This document shows positions 40,332 through 48,997 of a stretch of DNA of 64,000 bases, piece after piece. Position 1 is the first letter of the stretch. Each line of letters begins with the position of its first letter. Under the pieces are notes generated by a model. The model saw only the letters and a program-made list of their open reading frames with translations, searched no databases and was not told the origin of the DNA. The DNA is from Mesorhizobium sp. NZP2077. GTDB taxonomy: Bacteria > Pseudomonadota > Alphaproteobacteria > Rhizobiales > Rhizobiaceae. The stretch is taken from contig NZ_CP051293.1 in NCBI RefSeq assembly GCF_013170805.1, positions 6,764,001-6,828,000 of the forward strand, written 5' to 3'. Position numbers and translations under genes: made by a program.

Positions 40332-40347
40332 TGTCGGATAGGCGACA
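40332..40347. promoter_or_regulatory. NifA upstream activator sequence, distal
   Basis: TGT-N10-ACA inside a perfect inverted repeat GTGTCG-GATAGG-CGACAC, 31 bp from the proximal site (three helical turns). Confidence 0.6.
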
Positions 40348-40443
40348 CCTTCTTTGTCAGTTGTCCTGTCCTGGAATGATGGCAGGCCACCTGACCCTAT
40401 TGACCCATAGGAGGTTGGCTCAGGGGTTCACCTGCTTGCTAAG

Positions 40444-40930
40444 GGGCGCGCTCGAGGCGGCTTGCGGGCGCGTTGCCAATGCAACACTAGCTATCCGCAA
40501 CACCGCCATCTGGGGCGAAGCCGGCACGGCCTGCGCGTCGGAGTCCAAGAAGTTCGGCGCTTGTGAAATGACGGAATGGCATGTCCGCTATGGCGGTCGC
40601 GGCGTGATGACCTACTGGCATGTCGAAAAGGGCTCGACCTGCATTTTCTCGCAACTCAAGCGCTGTTCGTCTTCGGAGGTCGCCGCGATGATCAAGGGCG
40701 TGCTGCGACACTGCACCAACGTGGAGATTCAGGGCCAATATTCGACAGCGGCCATGGCCAGAGCGCCGTCGGCGCCGCTTTTTGCCGCCTGCTCGGGTTC
40801 ACCTGCCGCCACGCCTGAAGGCGATCGCCCGGCAGAAGCTGGCGCCATCAGGCCTGCGCGCTGAATTGCCCAATCTGCTTCCCATTCTTTCCAACGTCAT
40901 CAACTGAGAGGAGGTTGAGCAGCAGTATGG
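40444..40930 (+). mobile_element. Tn3-family transposase remnant
   Basis: In-frame sequence [59 protein letters not shown] and [10 protein letters not shown] is typical of the catalytic part of Tn3-type TnpA. After a frameshift near 40740 it continues as [17 protein letters not shown] and later ELPNLLPILSNVI. It lacks both ends and is frame-broken, so inactive. It begins about 100 bp beyond the GA operon regulatory sites and may mark the edge of that block. Confidence 0.8.
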
Positions 40931-41181
40931 CCACAGTCAATCTGGGCCGGCCTCGATCTGACTGCCATCCCGAAATATCACAGTCGCAGCGGTGGCCAGA
41001 ACGACCATCGGAATAGCGTCTGGCCTTCGTTCATCCCGAAGAAGGGATGACCGACCAGTCCGTTTTTCTCGCGCGAATGCGGCAGCTCCATTGCGATCGC
41101 GGCAATTCGGATTGGCGCGGGCGCCATGTGCTCCGACCCTGAGGGTTGTCCCGGTCGGCGCGAGCTATCGCTCAGCGGCGA
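40931..41181. other. Short degraded stretch
   Basis: Contains a broken frame EGMTDQSVFLARMRQLHCDR (about 41040-41100), possibly the remains of a gene, of no recognised family. Confidence 0.3.
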
Positions 41182-41658
41182 TCAAGTCATCGGCTTTCGG
41201 AATGACCGGCGACGCTTCGTCTCAACGATTAGGCCGGTCGGGCTGTCGGCCGTATTCTTCGCCTTGAACACGGCGGTTCGCTTCGGTTTTGGTTTGGGTG
41301 GCGATTGAGGCTCTACCCTTGGCTCTGGCGTTTGCTTGCCTTTTTGTTTGTCCTTGCGGGCGCAAAGCAAAGCCTTGGCGGTCGCCGCGTCCGCATCCGA
41401 GACCACGCTGGCCGGCTTGCCATCGAGATTGACCCGTGCAGCGCCGGCATCCAGTCTCTCCAAGTATTTGGCCATCTTGGTATACGCCAGCAGGGCTCTC
41501 CTCAATTCATCATCGGACAGTTCGCCGTCGAGCACCCGAATGTCATGATGGATGCCGATCTTGAGCGGCCTGGGCGCTTTCGGATTGAACGCCGCAGGCC
41601 ACTTGGCCGATAGATAGCGGAAAAGCTGTGCAGGCGATTTGCCTCGGCTACAGCTCAT
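41182..41658 (-). CDS. ProQ/FinO-domain RNA-binding protein
   Basis: 158 residues. The N-terminal 90 residues form a ProQ/FinO domain (SPAQLFRYLSAKWPAAFNP, RPLKIGIHHDI, DDELRRALLAYT, RVNLDGKPASVV). The lysine- and proline-rich C-terminus (PKPKPKRTAVFKAKN) is likely a flexible RNA-binding tail. Such proteins act as RNA chaperones; plasmid FinO versions stabilise an antisense RNA that represses conjugation. No antisense target or tra genes are seen next to it, so the role is open. Confidence 0.82.
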   Translation of the reverse strand: MSCSRGKSPAQLFRYLSAKWPAAFNPKAPRPLKIGIHHDIRVLDGELSDDELRRALLAYTKMAKYLERLDAGAARVNLDGKPASVVSDADAATAKALLCARKDKQKGKQTPEPRVEPQSPPKPKPKRTAVFKAKNTADSPTGLIVETKRRRSFRKPMT

Positions 41659-42370
41659 AAGCCTCGCCCCATTGTTTTCGTTTCCAATTCGGACCTTCCT
41701 AGCACTGATATATGCAATGATTTGGAAAAATGAGAATTCGCCCCGCAGGGCAAAGCAGCGGGCGCCTCCTCATTCGGACAGGCGAAGTGCCTGGTGGGCC
41801 GAGCAGGATCGGCGCCAATCACGCCGAGCCGTCCCGATAGAGTTCACAGCCATACATTAGGGTCGGTGGAATGCTGTTCCCCCATATCTCCGCAAGCTCA
41901 TTGACCCTTGGCAGTGCATCTCAAACGCCGGCAGCGAAAAAGACTCGAGGGGCCCCCGCGGCGGGCCGTCAGCGAGTAGGACCCGAAACCGTCGCGGCTC
42001 CTCTCACCCGTTCGGCCGTTCCGTCGTACCAGGGCGTCGCGTAGCGCGAAAGCTACTCAGGCGACCGTTCCGTGATCTCGGCCGGATCGACGCCGCCCTT
42101 GGACAGGAAGGCAGGCGAATGGCTGGCAAAAAGCGTTCCGCCGCAACCCGGCGTCGATCCCCAGAACCTGGCGCGGGCGCGGCGGAACTGCCGGGCGGCG
42201 GGCATTCCGGAATAGCTGCCGCCGATGACAATAGGCGCAGCGAAATTCAGAAGGTTGTGGGCGACAGGCTTCGGACTCCCATTCGATTGCCGACTCGGCT
42301 CATGCCTTGACGGGCAATATTCTGAGGATGTTTGCACATCACGTTCATGGTTGCCACCATGGAGATCGCC
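41659..42370. other. Non-coding or degraded stretch
   Basis: 712 bp without a recognised gene. Frames around 42050-42340 are open on both strands, but neither shows a family signature. Confidence 0.4.
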
Positions 42371-42562
42371 TCAGAAGCGGCGCCCAATCGGAAACATTAG
42401 CACCTCCGCGTTTTGGCTCGGCTGCTTGAACTCCTCGACGGCAACTGCCTCAATTAGCAGATCCAAGGCTTCGCGCCCCCTCTGGCTCATCGGGTCATCG
42501 CCTCGCAGGTAATGATACGCTCGATCTAGATGCACTCGCGCGGCGGAAAAATCGCTTGTCAT
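42371..42562 (-). CDS. Small hypothetical protein (63 aa)
   Basis: MTSDFSAARVHLDRAYHYLR, then REALDLLIEAVAVEEF and a PIGRRF end. An acidic helical protein with a good ribosome binding site (GAGAGGGT four bases before the ATG). I remember near-identical small proteins, of unknown function, scattered in mesorhizobial genomes. No domain. Confidence 0.55.
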   Translation of the reverse strand: MTSDFSAARVHLDRAYHYLRGDDPMSQRGREALDLLIEAVAVEEFKQPSQNAEVLMFPIGRRF

Positions 42563-42990
42563 ATGACCCTCTCAGTTGCCGCCCGCGTTAGCCGTCTACG
42601 AGGTGAGGGTCACGCAATCGTCAATATCCACAGACGGATTTGATTTAAATCGCAGATGATCCGGGAGAAACCAAACACCGGCTTGTCCTATGCGAGAGCT
42701 CCTTGATTATGTCGCCGGCGGGTCCGGTGGACTCTGCAATAGGGTTGCCAAGCGAGCCCTGCACTGTCCGGGCCATATTGTTTATTTTCGGCGCCAAGAG
42801 ACCTATCGGGACGCTCTTGTCGCCGAGTAGAGGCTGAGGAATGACCCACAGTTAGCGGCTCGTAATCATGCGGGGCGTAGCCAAGAAGCATCACAGCACC
42901 TGCCCAATCACATTTGACCCTAAAGACCCGGCACCCAGATTGTGCCGAGTCTTTTTCTGTCGTTAGGGCGGCGTGATCCAATTGAGCGGG

Positions 42991-43497
42991 TCAGGAATAA
43001 TGTCCCAGCACGGCGATCAGGAACCTTCTTAAGCCCGTCACCGACTTCAGAAAGCCGACGGGAGCTGCAACGACTTGACTAGGGGTGCCCTGCGAGCTTG
43101 ACGGTGTCAGCCCCGAACGCGCCTTGTTGGCTGTGTGCCAGTCCCTGACCGACAGCGGATTGCGACATGACAACTTCTCCACATCGGAGGTAATCGTGGC
43201 GAAGTGCCTGCGCGCGAAGCGCCAGGAAAGGCCGGTTAAAGAGCCGGCCCGCTTGCAGGAATCGAACTCATGGATGACTGAGGCGTCGGCATCCTCGATG
43301 CCCATTGCTTGGCAGGACGCCATTATGGCTTTTCTGCGTTCTGTCTTATCGCTGTGACATTTCCCGCACAGGATGACGTTAACGACACTCTTTCCGCGTG
43401 AGGTGAGGCGATGAGAGCAGGTTAGAGTGACGCGCGGCAGGGAGGGCAGGAGGCGATGGCAAAGGCTGAAACTCGGTAAGACGGCGCAGACCGTCAC
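42991..43497 (-). CDS. Hypothetical protein, weakly supported
   Basis: An open frame of up to 168 residues. The middle part (VNVILCGKCHSDKTERRKAI, IHEFDSCKRAG) has a CxxCH and further Cys/His residues, which could bind zinc or be chance. The N-terminal 35 residues look like non-coding translation, so the true start would be the GTG near VNVILCGKC. No family recognised. Confidence 0.25.
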   Translation of the reverse strand: MTVCAVLPSFSLCHRLLPSLPRVTLTCSHRLTSRGKSVVNVILCGKCHSDKTERRKAIMASCQAMGIEDADASVIHEFDSCKRAGSLTGLSWRFARRHFATITSDVEKLSCRNPLSVRDWHTANKARSGLTPSSSQGTPSQVVAAPVGFLKSVTGLRRFLIAVLGHYS

Positions 43498-43942
43498 GCT
43501 TGCTACAAAGAGAATGTTCTTCGAAGAGTATCGTTATTCCGGCGTCGCGAGGCTCGGCGGGCTGAAGGAGGGCGCTGGCAATGATGCGGTCAGGGATGGT
43601 TGGCACGATCCACGCCAGGCACCTGCATGGATCACCCCGCAAAAGTGGCGGACGGGACCTGGAATCGAGCCGACATTGCGAGATTTTCGCGGCCGCGGCG
43701 GCTTCGCTGTCTGCTGTCCGCAGGGCGAAGCGCGCATCAGATGAGGGCCAGCGGCGGGTGCACCGGCGCCCGAACCGCGGGATGACGAACACGATCTTCG
43801 CCGGCTAGGACAGCGCCTCCGCGAACTTAATGTTGGAGGCGCTACGCCGCTCGATCTAGCGGAGGCGTGGCGAGTCGATGCGGCCGGCCGGCAAAACCCG
43901 CGCTGCAGCTCGATTTCGGGAAGGATCCCTTGCCGCTTAAAT
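43498..43942. other. Non-coding or degraded stretch
   Basis: 445 bp with no recognised gene. The final 60 bp may belong to the broken methyltransferase that follows. Confidence 0.35.
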
Positions 43943-44404
43943 ATGATCCTTCGAGAGCTTCATAATCGGCTGGACGCCGCCGTCATGAAATCCTACGGCT
44001 GGCAAACGGATATCGACGCCGAACAGATTCTCGACAGCCTGGTCCGGCTGAACGAAGTCCGGGCCGCCGAAGAGCGTCGGGGCTTCATCAAATGGTTGCG
44101 CCCTGGGTATCAGATCGACAAGATCGGTCCGCTGGCGCATCGCGGCGATCGCGTCCAGGCAATCCTGGCGACCAAGGTCAGGGCGAAGAAGACCCCGTTC
44201 CCGGCCGCGCGACTGGACCAAGCGCGGGTCGTCCTCGACCTCATGGCGAGTGCGACAGCACCTCTGTCGGCAGAGGAAATCGCTGTCACGTTCACATCGT
44301 CGGACGAAACCATCGTCGAGGTGCGCGACGTACTTCAATCTCTGGTCCGGCTCGGCCAAGCGGAAAGCTACGACAATGGAAGAAGTTTCTTCCGAGCGGC
44401 GTAG
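43943..44404 (+). pseudogene. C-terminal fragment of a DNA methyltransferase (COG1002/type IIG-like)
   Basis: 153 codons. LHNRLDAAVMKSYGWQTDID, ILDSLVRLNEVRAAEE and GFIKWLRPGYQ match the end of large class I SAM-dependent DNA methyltransferases of restriction and DISARM-like systems, whose tails carry LDAAV-AYGW and RAAEE-G---WLRP-YQ. A winged-helix-like segment follows (LSAEEIAVTF... VRDVLQSLVRLGQAESYD). The catalytic NPPY domain is missing, so this is the remnant of a longer gene at the edge of the defence block. Confidence 0.65.
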
Positions 44405-44433
44405 GTAGTGCTAACAACAACAATTGCCTCTTG

Positions 44434-47400
44434 CTAAATTAGATCGTCGAACAGCGTGAGATCGTGAGCCTTCCGGACGCGGGCCAGGGTATCCTCGAAG
44501 CTTTCATGGTTGTCGCCCGCCGGAATGAGCGCCTCGATCTTGTCGAAAGCGGCACGCGCGGCCGGACGCGAATGATCGCTCAAGTGGACGGCATTGGCGA
44601 GCAGCTCCGCGCTCGCGCATCCTTTGCGCACGACGCCGCTCAAGGTGAGGAGGGTTGTCGGGATAAGGGGTTCCTCGCCCTCGGCGAGCGCCTTGGCTGC
44701 GAGGATCCGCGCCGGAAGACCTGCGACGAACGCCAAGTCCGACGCCAGGCGCACCGCGAAGTGGCGCGCGATCTCGCAGGTCTTGATATCCTTCTCGGCG
44801 GTTCCAATCGCACGCTCGAGATCGCAGAGCGGCTTGCCGGCCATCCACGCCGCGAGGAGTGCCTTGATCACGGGCAGGGCGTGCTTCGCCTTCTTTCTGT
44901 CGCCGTCGAGAGCGCGATAGTCGGTGCCGAATAGCCCCTCGATATCGTTGGGCCGGATCAGCTGGAGCAGCCACTCCGGCCGCTTCTCGATCCAAGCGAA
45001 CAGGGTGGCGACGCAGTCGGTCGCGGTGCCGGCAAAGGCGTCGGCCTTTACCAGCGCAGTGAGGCTAGCAACGACCTCATAGGGCAGTCCCGCCGATGCA
45101 GCGACGCGTTCCAGCCAGGTGAGCTCCTGCTCGGGCGCGAGCTCCTTGCGGCGCACCAAGGCTGACTCGATCCGGCTTTCGATCCATTTCTCCTTGCCCG
45201 CCTGCCGCTTGCGATAGGCGGCGAAGGACCGCCGGATCATTGCCTTGGCCGGCTCGTCCGGCGCGTCGTCGTCGCCGACCGGGAGCCGGGAGAGAAGATA
45301 ATCCTCACTACCTTCGTGCAGACCGGTGTGGATCCGGTCGAGCAGCCCGGTCAGTGGATCGTCGATCGTCAGGCACTGGTCGGATTGCGAGAAAATGCCC
45401 TGGAGCGTCATCCAGTGGCCCGCGATATTGTTCTTTGCATCGTCGATGTTGATGATCTTGCTCGGCACGACGAGCACGAAGCCTTGGCCGCCCTCCCCTG
45501 CCCGGCCGGCGCGCCCCGCTGCGTTGAGCAGCTCATGGGCATCGAGCTGCTTCATCTTGTCGCCTTCGACGTCCCATCGGCTGTCGCCGGCGATGAGCAC
45601 TATGTCGCTGGGAAGGTTCATGCCCTGCGCGAGCGTCGAGGTCGCGAAGAGCGCATCTATGCCGTCGCGCCGCTTGAACAGCGATTCGTGCAGCAGGCGC
45701 TCCTGCTTTAGAAGCTGTGCATGGTGGCTGGTGGCGCTGCCGTCCACCCGTCCCTTGGCGTCGAGCTTCAGATAGCAGTGATCCGGTCCGCCCAGTTCCT
45801 CTTCGACCAGCTTCCGCCAGGCGCGCTCCTCATCCGTCAATGCCACCCGACGCTTGGGCAGCAGCTCGCGAAAATGCCGCACGGTGGATTCGGCGGCCAC
45901 GGTGCTCTGGACGAAGGTCAAGGTCTTGAGACCATCCTCGGCCGCCGCCGCGGCAATCGTCCCAGCGACCTTGTTGCCGTTGGGGGTCAGATACCAGTTC
46001 TTGGTCCGCTTGTTCGTGCTCGTCGCAAACAGGACAGGCTCATCGAGCAGTGCCATCAGCGCATAGTCGCTGCGCTTGCGCGTCGCCCAAGTCTGGCGGA
46101 GGCAGAAAAAGGCAAGCGGCTGGGCGTCGAGCTGCGCCTTGAGCTTGGTTGGAACGCCCTTGGTCTTGGCTTTTGCTTGCTCTGTGACGAGCAAGTTCTC
46201 GAGCTCGGTGACGCGGTCAGCGCTATAGGCGACACAGCCACGCGCTTGGCGCGTCGGCTTCCACGCCAGATCGAGCGGCAGGCAGGGGCGGTCGGTTAGC
46301 TCGGCGACCCATCCGGCGATTTCCTCGGCATTCTGCATCATCGCCGAGATCAGGAGCAGGTCGGCGTCCGGCGCCGAATGGGTGAGGTTCAAGAGGCAGA
46401 GCATCGCATCAATGCTGCGCCGGCTGCGGTCCGCTTCGCGCGGATGCAGGAGATGGCACTCGTCGAAAATCACCAGGCCGACGTCCGCAAAGGCCTCGGG
46501 CTGCAGCGATTGGAGCATCAGGCACCGCTCGGGCGTCGTGACGATGATCTCGGGCAGCACGATCGCGTCGGAGAACGTGATTTCCTCGTCGAGATCGCCG
46601 AACACGCTGAAGTCCCTGAAGGCATTCTGGAGCGTGAAGGTGGTTTGATCAACAAGAGCCAATGTCGGAGCAAGCACGACGACCTTGCCGCCGGCAAGAA
46701 GCGCGGCCGCGATCTTGAGCTCAGCGAGGGTCGATTTGCCGCCGCCAGTCGGGAAACTGACGGCGGCGGACGTACCCGCGGCAAGATAGCCCTTGTCGAG
46801 CGCGGCCCGGTGGTTGCGCCAGAGATAGGGGCGCTTGTTCGCCGCGCGGCGGATGATGCGCCACCATTGGTTCGAGCCGATGCCCGACGGCGCGCGCACG
46901 CGGCACAGGCCCGCCTCCGCCAAGTCGCCGGAAACGGCGAGCAACAGCTTCGAGACATGGAGCGGGCCGGGAAATACACTGACGGCGTGCGGTCCGTCGG
47001 CGTCGAACACTCCTTCGATCGGCGCGATGCAGAGGTCCCGAACATCGGCAAAGATCCTCTGGGCCTCAGATACCGCGATCGCCTCGGGATCGTCGGCCGG
47101 GCGGGTGAGCAGTTCCCGCGCGAGCTGGATGACGCCGGCGTGGAGCCGCCTCAACAAGGCGTCCACGGCCCGACCCGCGCCGCTCCGATCGGCCGGGCGT
47201 TCATAGTCGAGATCGCCGTCATTATCGATGATTGAGCGCAGCCGACCTGTCGCAAGATCGCCGATCGCGCGAATGAGCCGCGCTTCCGCACCCTGGTCAT
47301 CGGTATCGGAGACCAGGCGCTTGGCCATTTCTGCAGCATCGCTTTGTGAGTCCGCGATCAAGAAGAGCAGGGTAGCGCAAATTTCAGGGGCCGCGCGGAT

Positions 47401-47745
47401 GGCGTCGATATAGGATACCCGCTTCTCGTCGTCCGCGGCAATGATCTCGGCCATCAGGCAAAGCTGATGCGCGGTGCCGGCGACGAAGGCGGCAGCCGCC
47501 CGGTCAGTGCGTTCGGGCGCGGTCGCGACCAGCAGCTCTTGCGTCGCCGCCAAGCGCCGCATCTCGTCGAGCAGCGTGACCAAGGCCTCGCTGCGATCTT
47601 CGGCTGCGGCTGCGCCCCGCAGCCGCACGCGCGCGGCGACGATCTCGGCGAAGACATTGGTGAAGCGGCGCGGCAGCTCCTCCAGATCGAGCGCTTCGAG
47701 CGGCGGGGCTCCGGCGATCAGGTCTATGGTGACGGGATCAAACAT
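44434..47745 (-). CDS. hamB: HamB helicase of a Hachiman anti-phage system
   Basis: 1103-residue SF2 helicase. Motifs: Walker A SFPTGGGKSTLAELK (Lys337), Ia APTLALVDQT, Walker B DECH in VIFDECHLLHPRE (Asp428), motif III SAMMQN, and motif VI NAAGRAGRAGEGGQGF. The N-terminal 300 residues are helical without a known motif. It overlaps hamA by 8 bp. In Hachiman, HamB senses damaged or phage DNA and releases or directs the HamA nuclease. Confidence 0.88.
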   Translation of the reverse strand: MFDPVTIDLIAGAPPLEALDLEELPRRFTNVFAEIVAARVRLRGAAAAEDRSEALVTLLDEMRRLAATQELLVATAPERTDRAAAAFVAGTAHQLCLMAEIIAADDEKRVSYIDAIRAAPEICATLLFLIADSQSDAAEMAKRLVSDTDDQGAEARLIRAIGDLATGRLRSIIDNDGDLDYERPADRSGAGRAVDALLRRLHAGVIQLARELLTRPADDPEAIAVSEAQRIFADVRDLCIAPIEGVFDADGPHAVSVFPGPLHVSKLLLAVSGDLAEAGLCRVRAPSGIGSNQWWRIIRRAANKRPYLWRNHRAALDKGYLAAGTSAAVSFPTGGGKSTLAELKIAAALLAGGKVVVLAPTLALVDQTTFTLQNAFRDFSVFGDLDEEITFSDAIVLPEIIVTTPERCLMLQSLQPEAFADVGLVIFDECHLLHPREADRSRRSIDAMLCLLNLTHSAPDADLLLISAMMQNAEEIAGWVAELTDRPCLPLDLAWKPTRQARGCVAYSADRVTELENLLVTEQAKAKTKGVPTKLKAQLDAQPLAFFCLRQTWATRKRSDYALMALLDEPVLFATSTNKRTKNWYLTPNGNKVAGTIAAAAAEDGLKTLTFVQSTVAAESTVRHFRELLPKRRVALTDEERAWRKLVEEELGGPDHCYLKLDAKGRVDGSATSHHAQLLKQERLLHESLFKRRDGIDALFATSTLAQGMNLPSDIVLIAGDSRWDVEGDKMKQLDAHELLNAAGRAGRAGEGGQGFVLVVPSKIINIDDAKNNIAGHWMTLQGIFSQSDQCLTIDDPLTGLLDRIHTGLHEGSEDYLLSRLPVGDDDAPDEPAKAMIRRSFAAYRKRQAGKEKWIESRIESALVRRKELAPEQELTWLERVAASAGLPYEVVASLTALVKADAFAGTATDCVATLFAWIEKRPEWLLQLIRPNDIEGLFGTDYRALDGDRKKAKHALPVIKALLAAWMAGKPLCDLERAIGTAEKDIKTCEIARHFAVRLASDLAFVAGLPARILAAKALAEGEEPLIPTTLLTLSGVVRKGCASAELLANAVHLSDHSRPAARAAFDKIEALIPAGDNHESFEDTLARVRKAHDLTLFDDLI

Positions 47746-48571
47746 CGTCGCGCCAGTTCTCGATGTACTTGATGGCCTTGGCCGCGAACTCCTTCATCCA
47801 ATCGCGCAGCTTAAGGATGCACATGGTTTCGGCTTGGCGCCGCTTGCGGCCGCCCGGTGCCACCTTGTCGAATCCCTTAAACAGGGCTTCGCGGTCGTCA
47901 TCGTCGTCATGGCTGTCATCGGCGGTGATGGCGACGCGATAATAGCGGGCTTCATCCCAGAGAATGGTCTCGACCGCCGCATCGATGTCCATCTTGGGAA
48001 AGCGCAGCTGATTCGCCTCAAGGATCGCGCCGGTCTCCTGAATGAGCTCGGGCATGCGCTCGCCGCGTTCGAGCGCGCGAATGCCCATCCAGACGTCGCC
48101 GGTGATCGTCGAGCGCGGGTTCACTGTTGCCTTGTCCTCGAAGATCACGACTGCGGTGATCTCCTCTCGGGCCGCATCGAGCTTCAACTGCATTCCGTCG
48201 AAACCCTTGTGCGCGAGAATGGCGTGGGGCGCGCGCACGACGGCGCCGGAATAATCGCGGTGCGCCGCGATCCAGGAAATCGCCTGAAAAATCCAGCCGT
48301 CGCGGTGATAGGCATCCTTGCCGTCCTCGACGGTCAGGAGCTTGATCGCGCCTTTGGCCGCGGCGACGCGGGTCGCGGGCGCCTTCTTGTCGATACCGGA
48401 GAGGATCGCGGCAACGTGGCGCGACTGACCCAAGGCGATCTGCGCGACCTTAGCGGCGAGGTCGTCCTCGTCCGCTATAACCCAACGCGAGCCATGACAC
48501 AGCGTTCCATGCGTCACCGACGTCAGCGCAAGCGACATATTTGCCTGCGAGTAGCCTGTTGAAGCCGACAC
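47738..48571 (-). CDS. hamA: HamA nuclease of a Hachiman anti-phage system (DUF1837)
   Basis: 277 residues; an ATG 11 codons in (48538) is an alternative start. The DUF1837 C-terminal part carries a PD-(D/E)xK-like core: HKGFDGMQLKLD (Asp125) and VVIFEDKAT (Glu145-Asp-Lys147), with later WDEARYYRVAIT. This nuclease is thought to degrade DNA and cause abortive defence once freed from HamB. The gene pair, order and overlap match the Hachiman operon. Confidence 0.86.
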   Translation of the reverse strand: MSASTGYSQANMSLALTSVTHGTLCHGSRWVIADEDDLAAKVAQIALGQSRHVAAILSGIDKKAPATRVAAAKGAIKLLTVEDGKDAYHRDGWIFQAISWIAAHRDYSGAVVRAPHAILAHKGFDGMQLKLDAAREEITAVVIFEDKATVNPRSTITGDVWMGIRALERGERMPELIQETGAILEANQLRFPKMDIDAAVETILWDEARYYRVAITADDSHDDDDDREALFKGFDKVAPGGRKRRQAETMCILKLRDWMKEFAAKAIKYIENWRDDV

Positions 48572-48997
48572 ATCTCAAATCCCCCTGAACTCCAACCCGC
48601 CCCAAGTAAAGCGAGTGCCCATTACTTGCGTCAATATAGGCGTCCATCGGTCTAGCGAAAAGGTCGCCCCTATATATCAGGCGCGAATGGAGAGGATAAA
48701 AGCCAAAGCGGCGAGTCCAGCCGACGCTACTGCAGAGACGAGGCGCTCGGCGCAGCCAGAAGGAGAATGCTTCGACTCGGTAGCGCGCGCCCGATATGCC
48801 GACCAGGGCCTCGACAGCGCCGAAGCAAGCGCTAGGTAATGGCCGCGAATGCGCCAGCAATTCATCTGTCGTGCGCTTCAAAACGACGACAGCTTTCAGG
48901 CGTAGTCTCGAATAAGCTGGACGGCCGAAATGGGGCGCGAAGCGTCGTTGGCGATGCGACTTAGCTCAAGAACGCGCCAACAACAATGCCGTTCGAA
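48572..48997. other. Intergenic upstream of hamA
   Basis: 426 bp containing the hamA promoter and the 3' flank of the SMC-like gene. The open frame running across it on the minus strand lacks domain features and overlaps hamA. Confidence 0.35.

Noticed and set aside
43235..43262. tRNA-like T-arm sequence GAGTTCGATTCCT on the minus strand
   Set aside because: No matching acceptor, D or anticodon arms can be formed around it.
48450..48881. Minus-strand open frame of 143 codons upstream of hamA
   Set aside because: It overlaps the hamA 5' end out of frame and shows no family feature; more likely promoter DNA.
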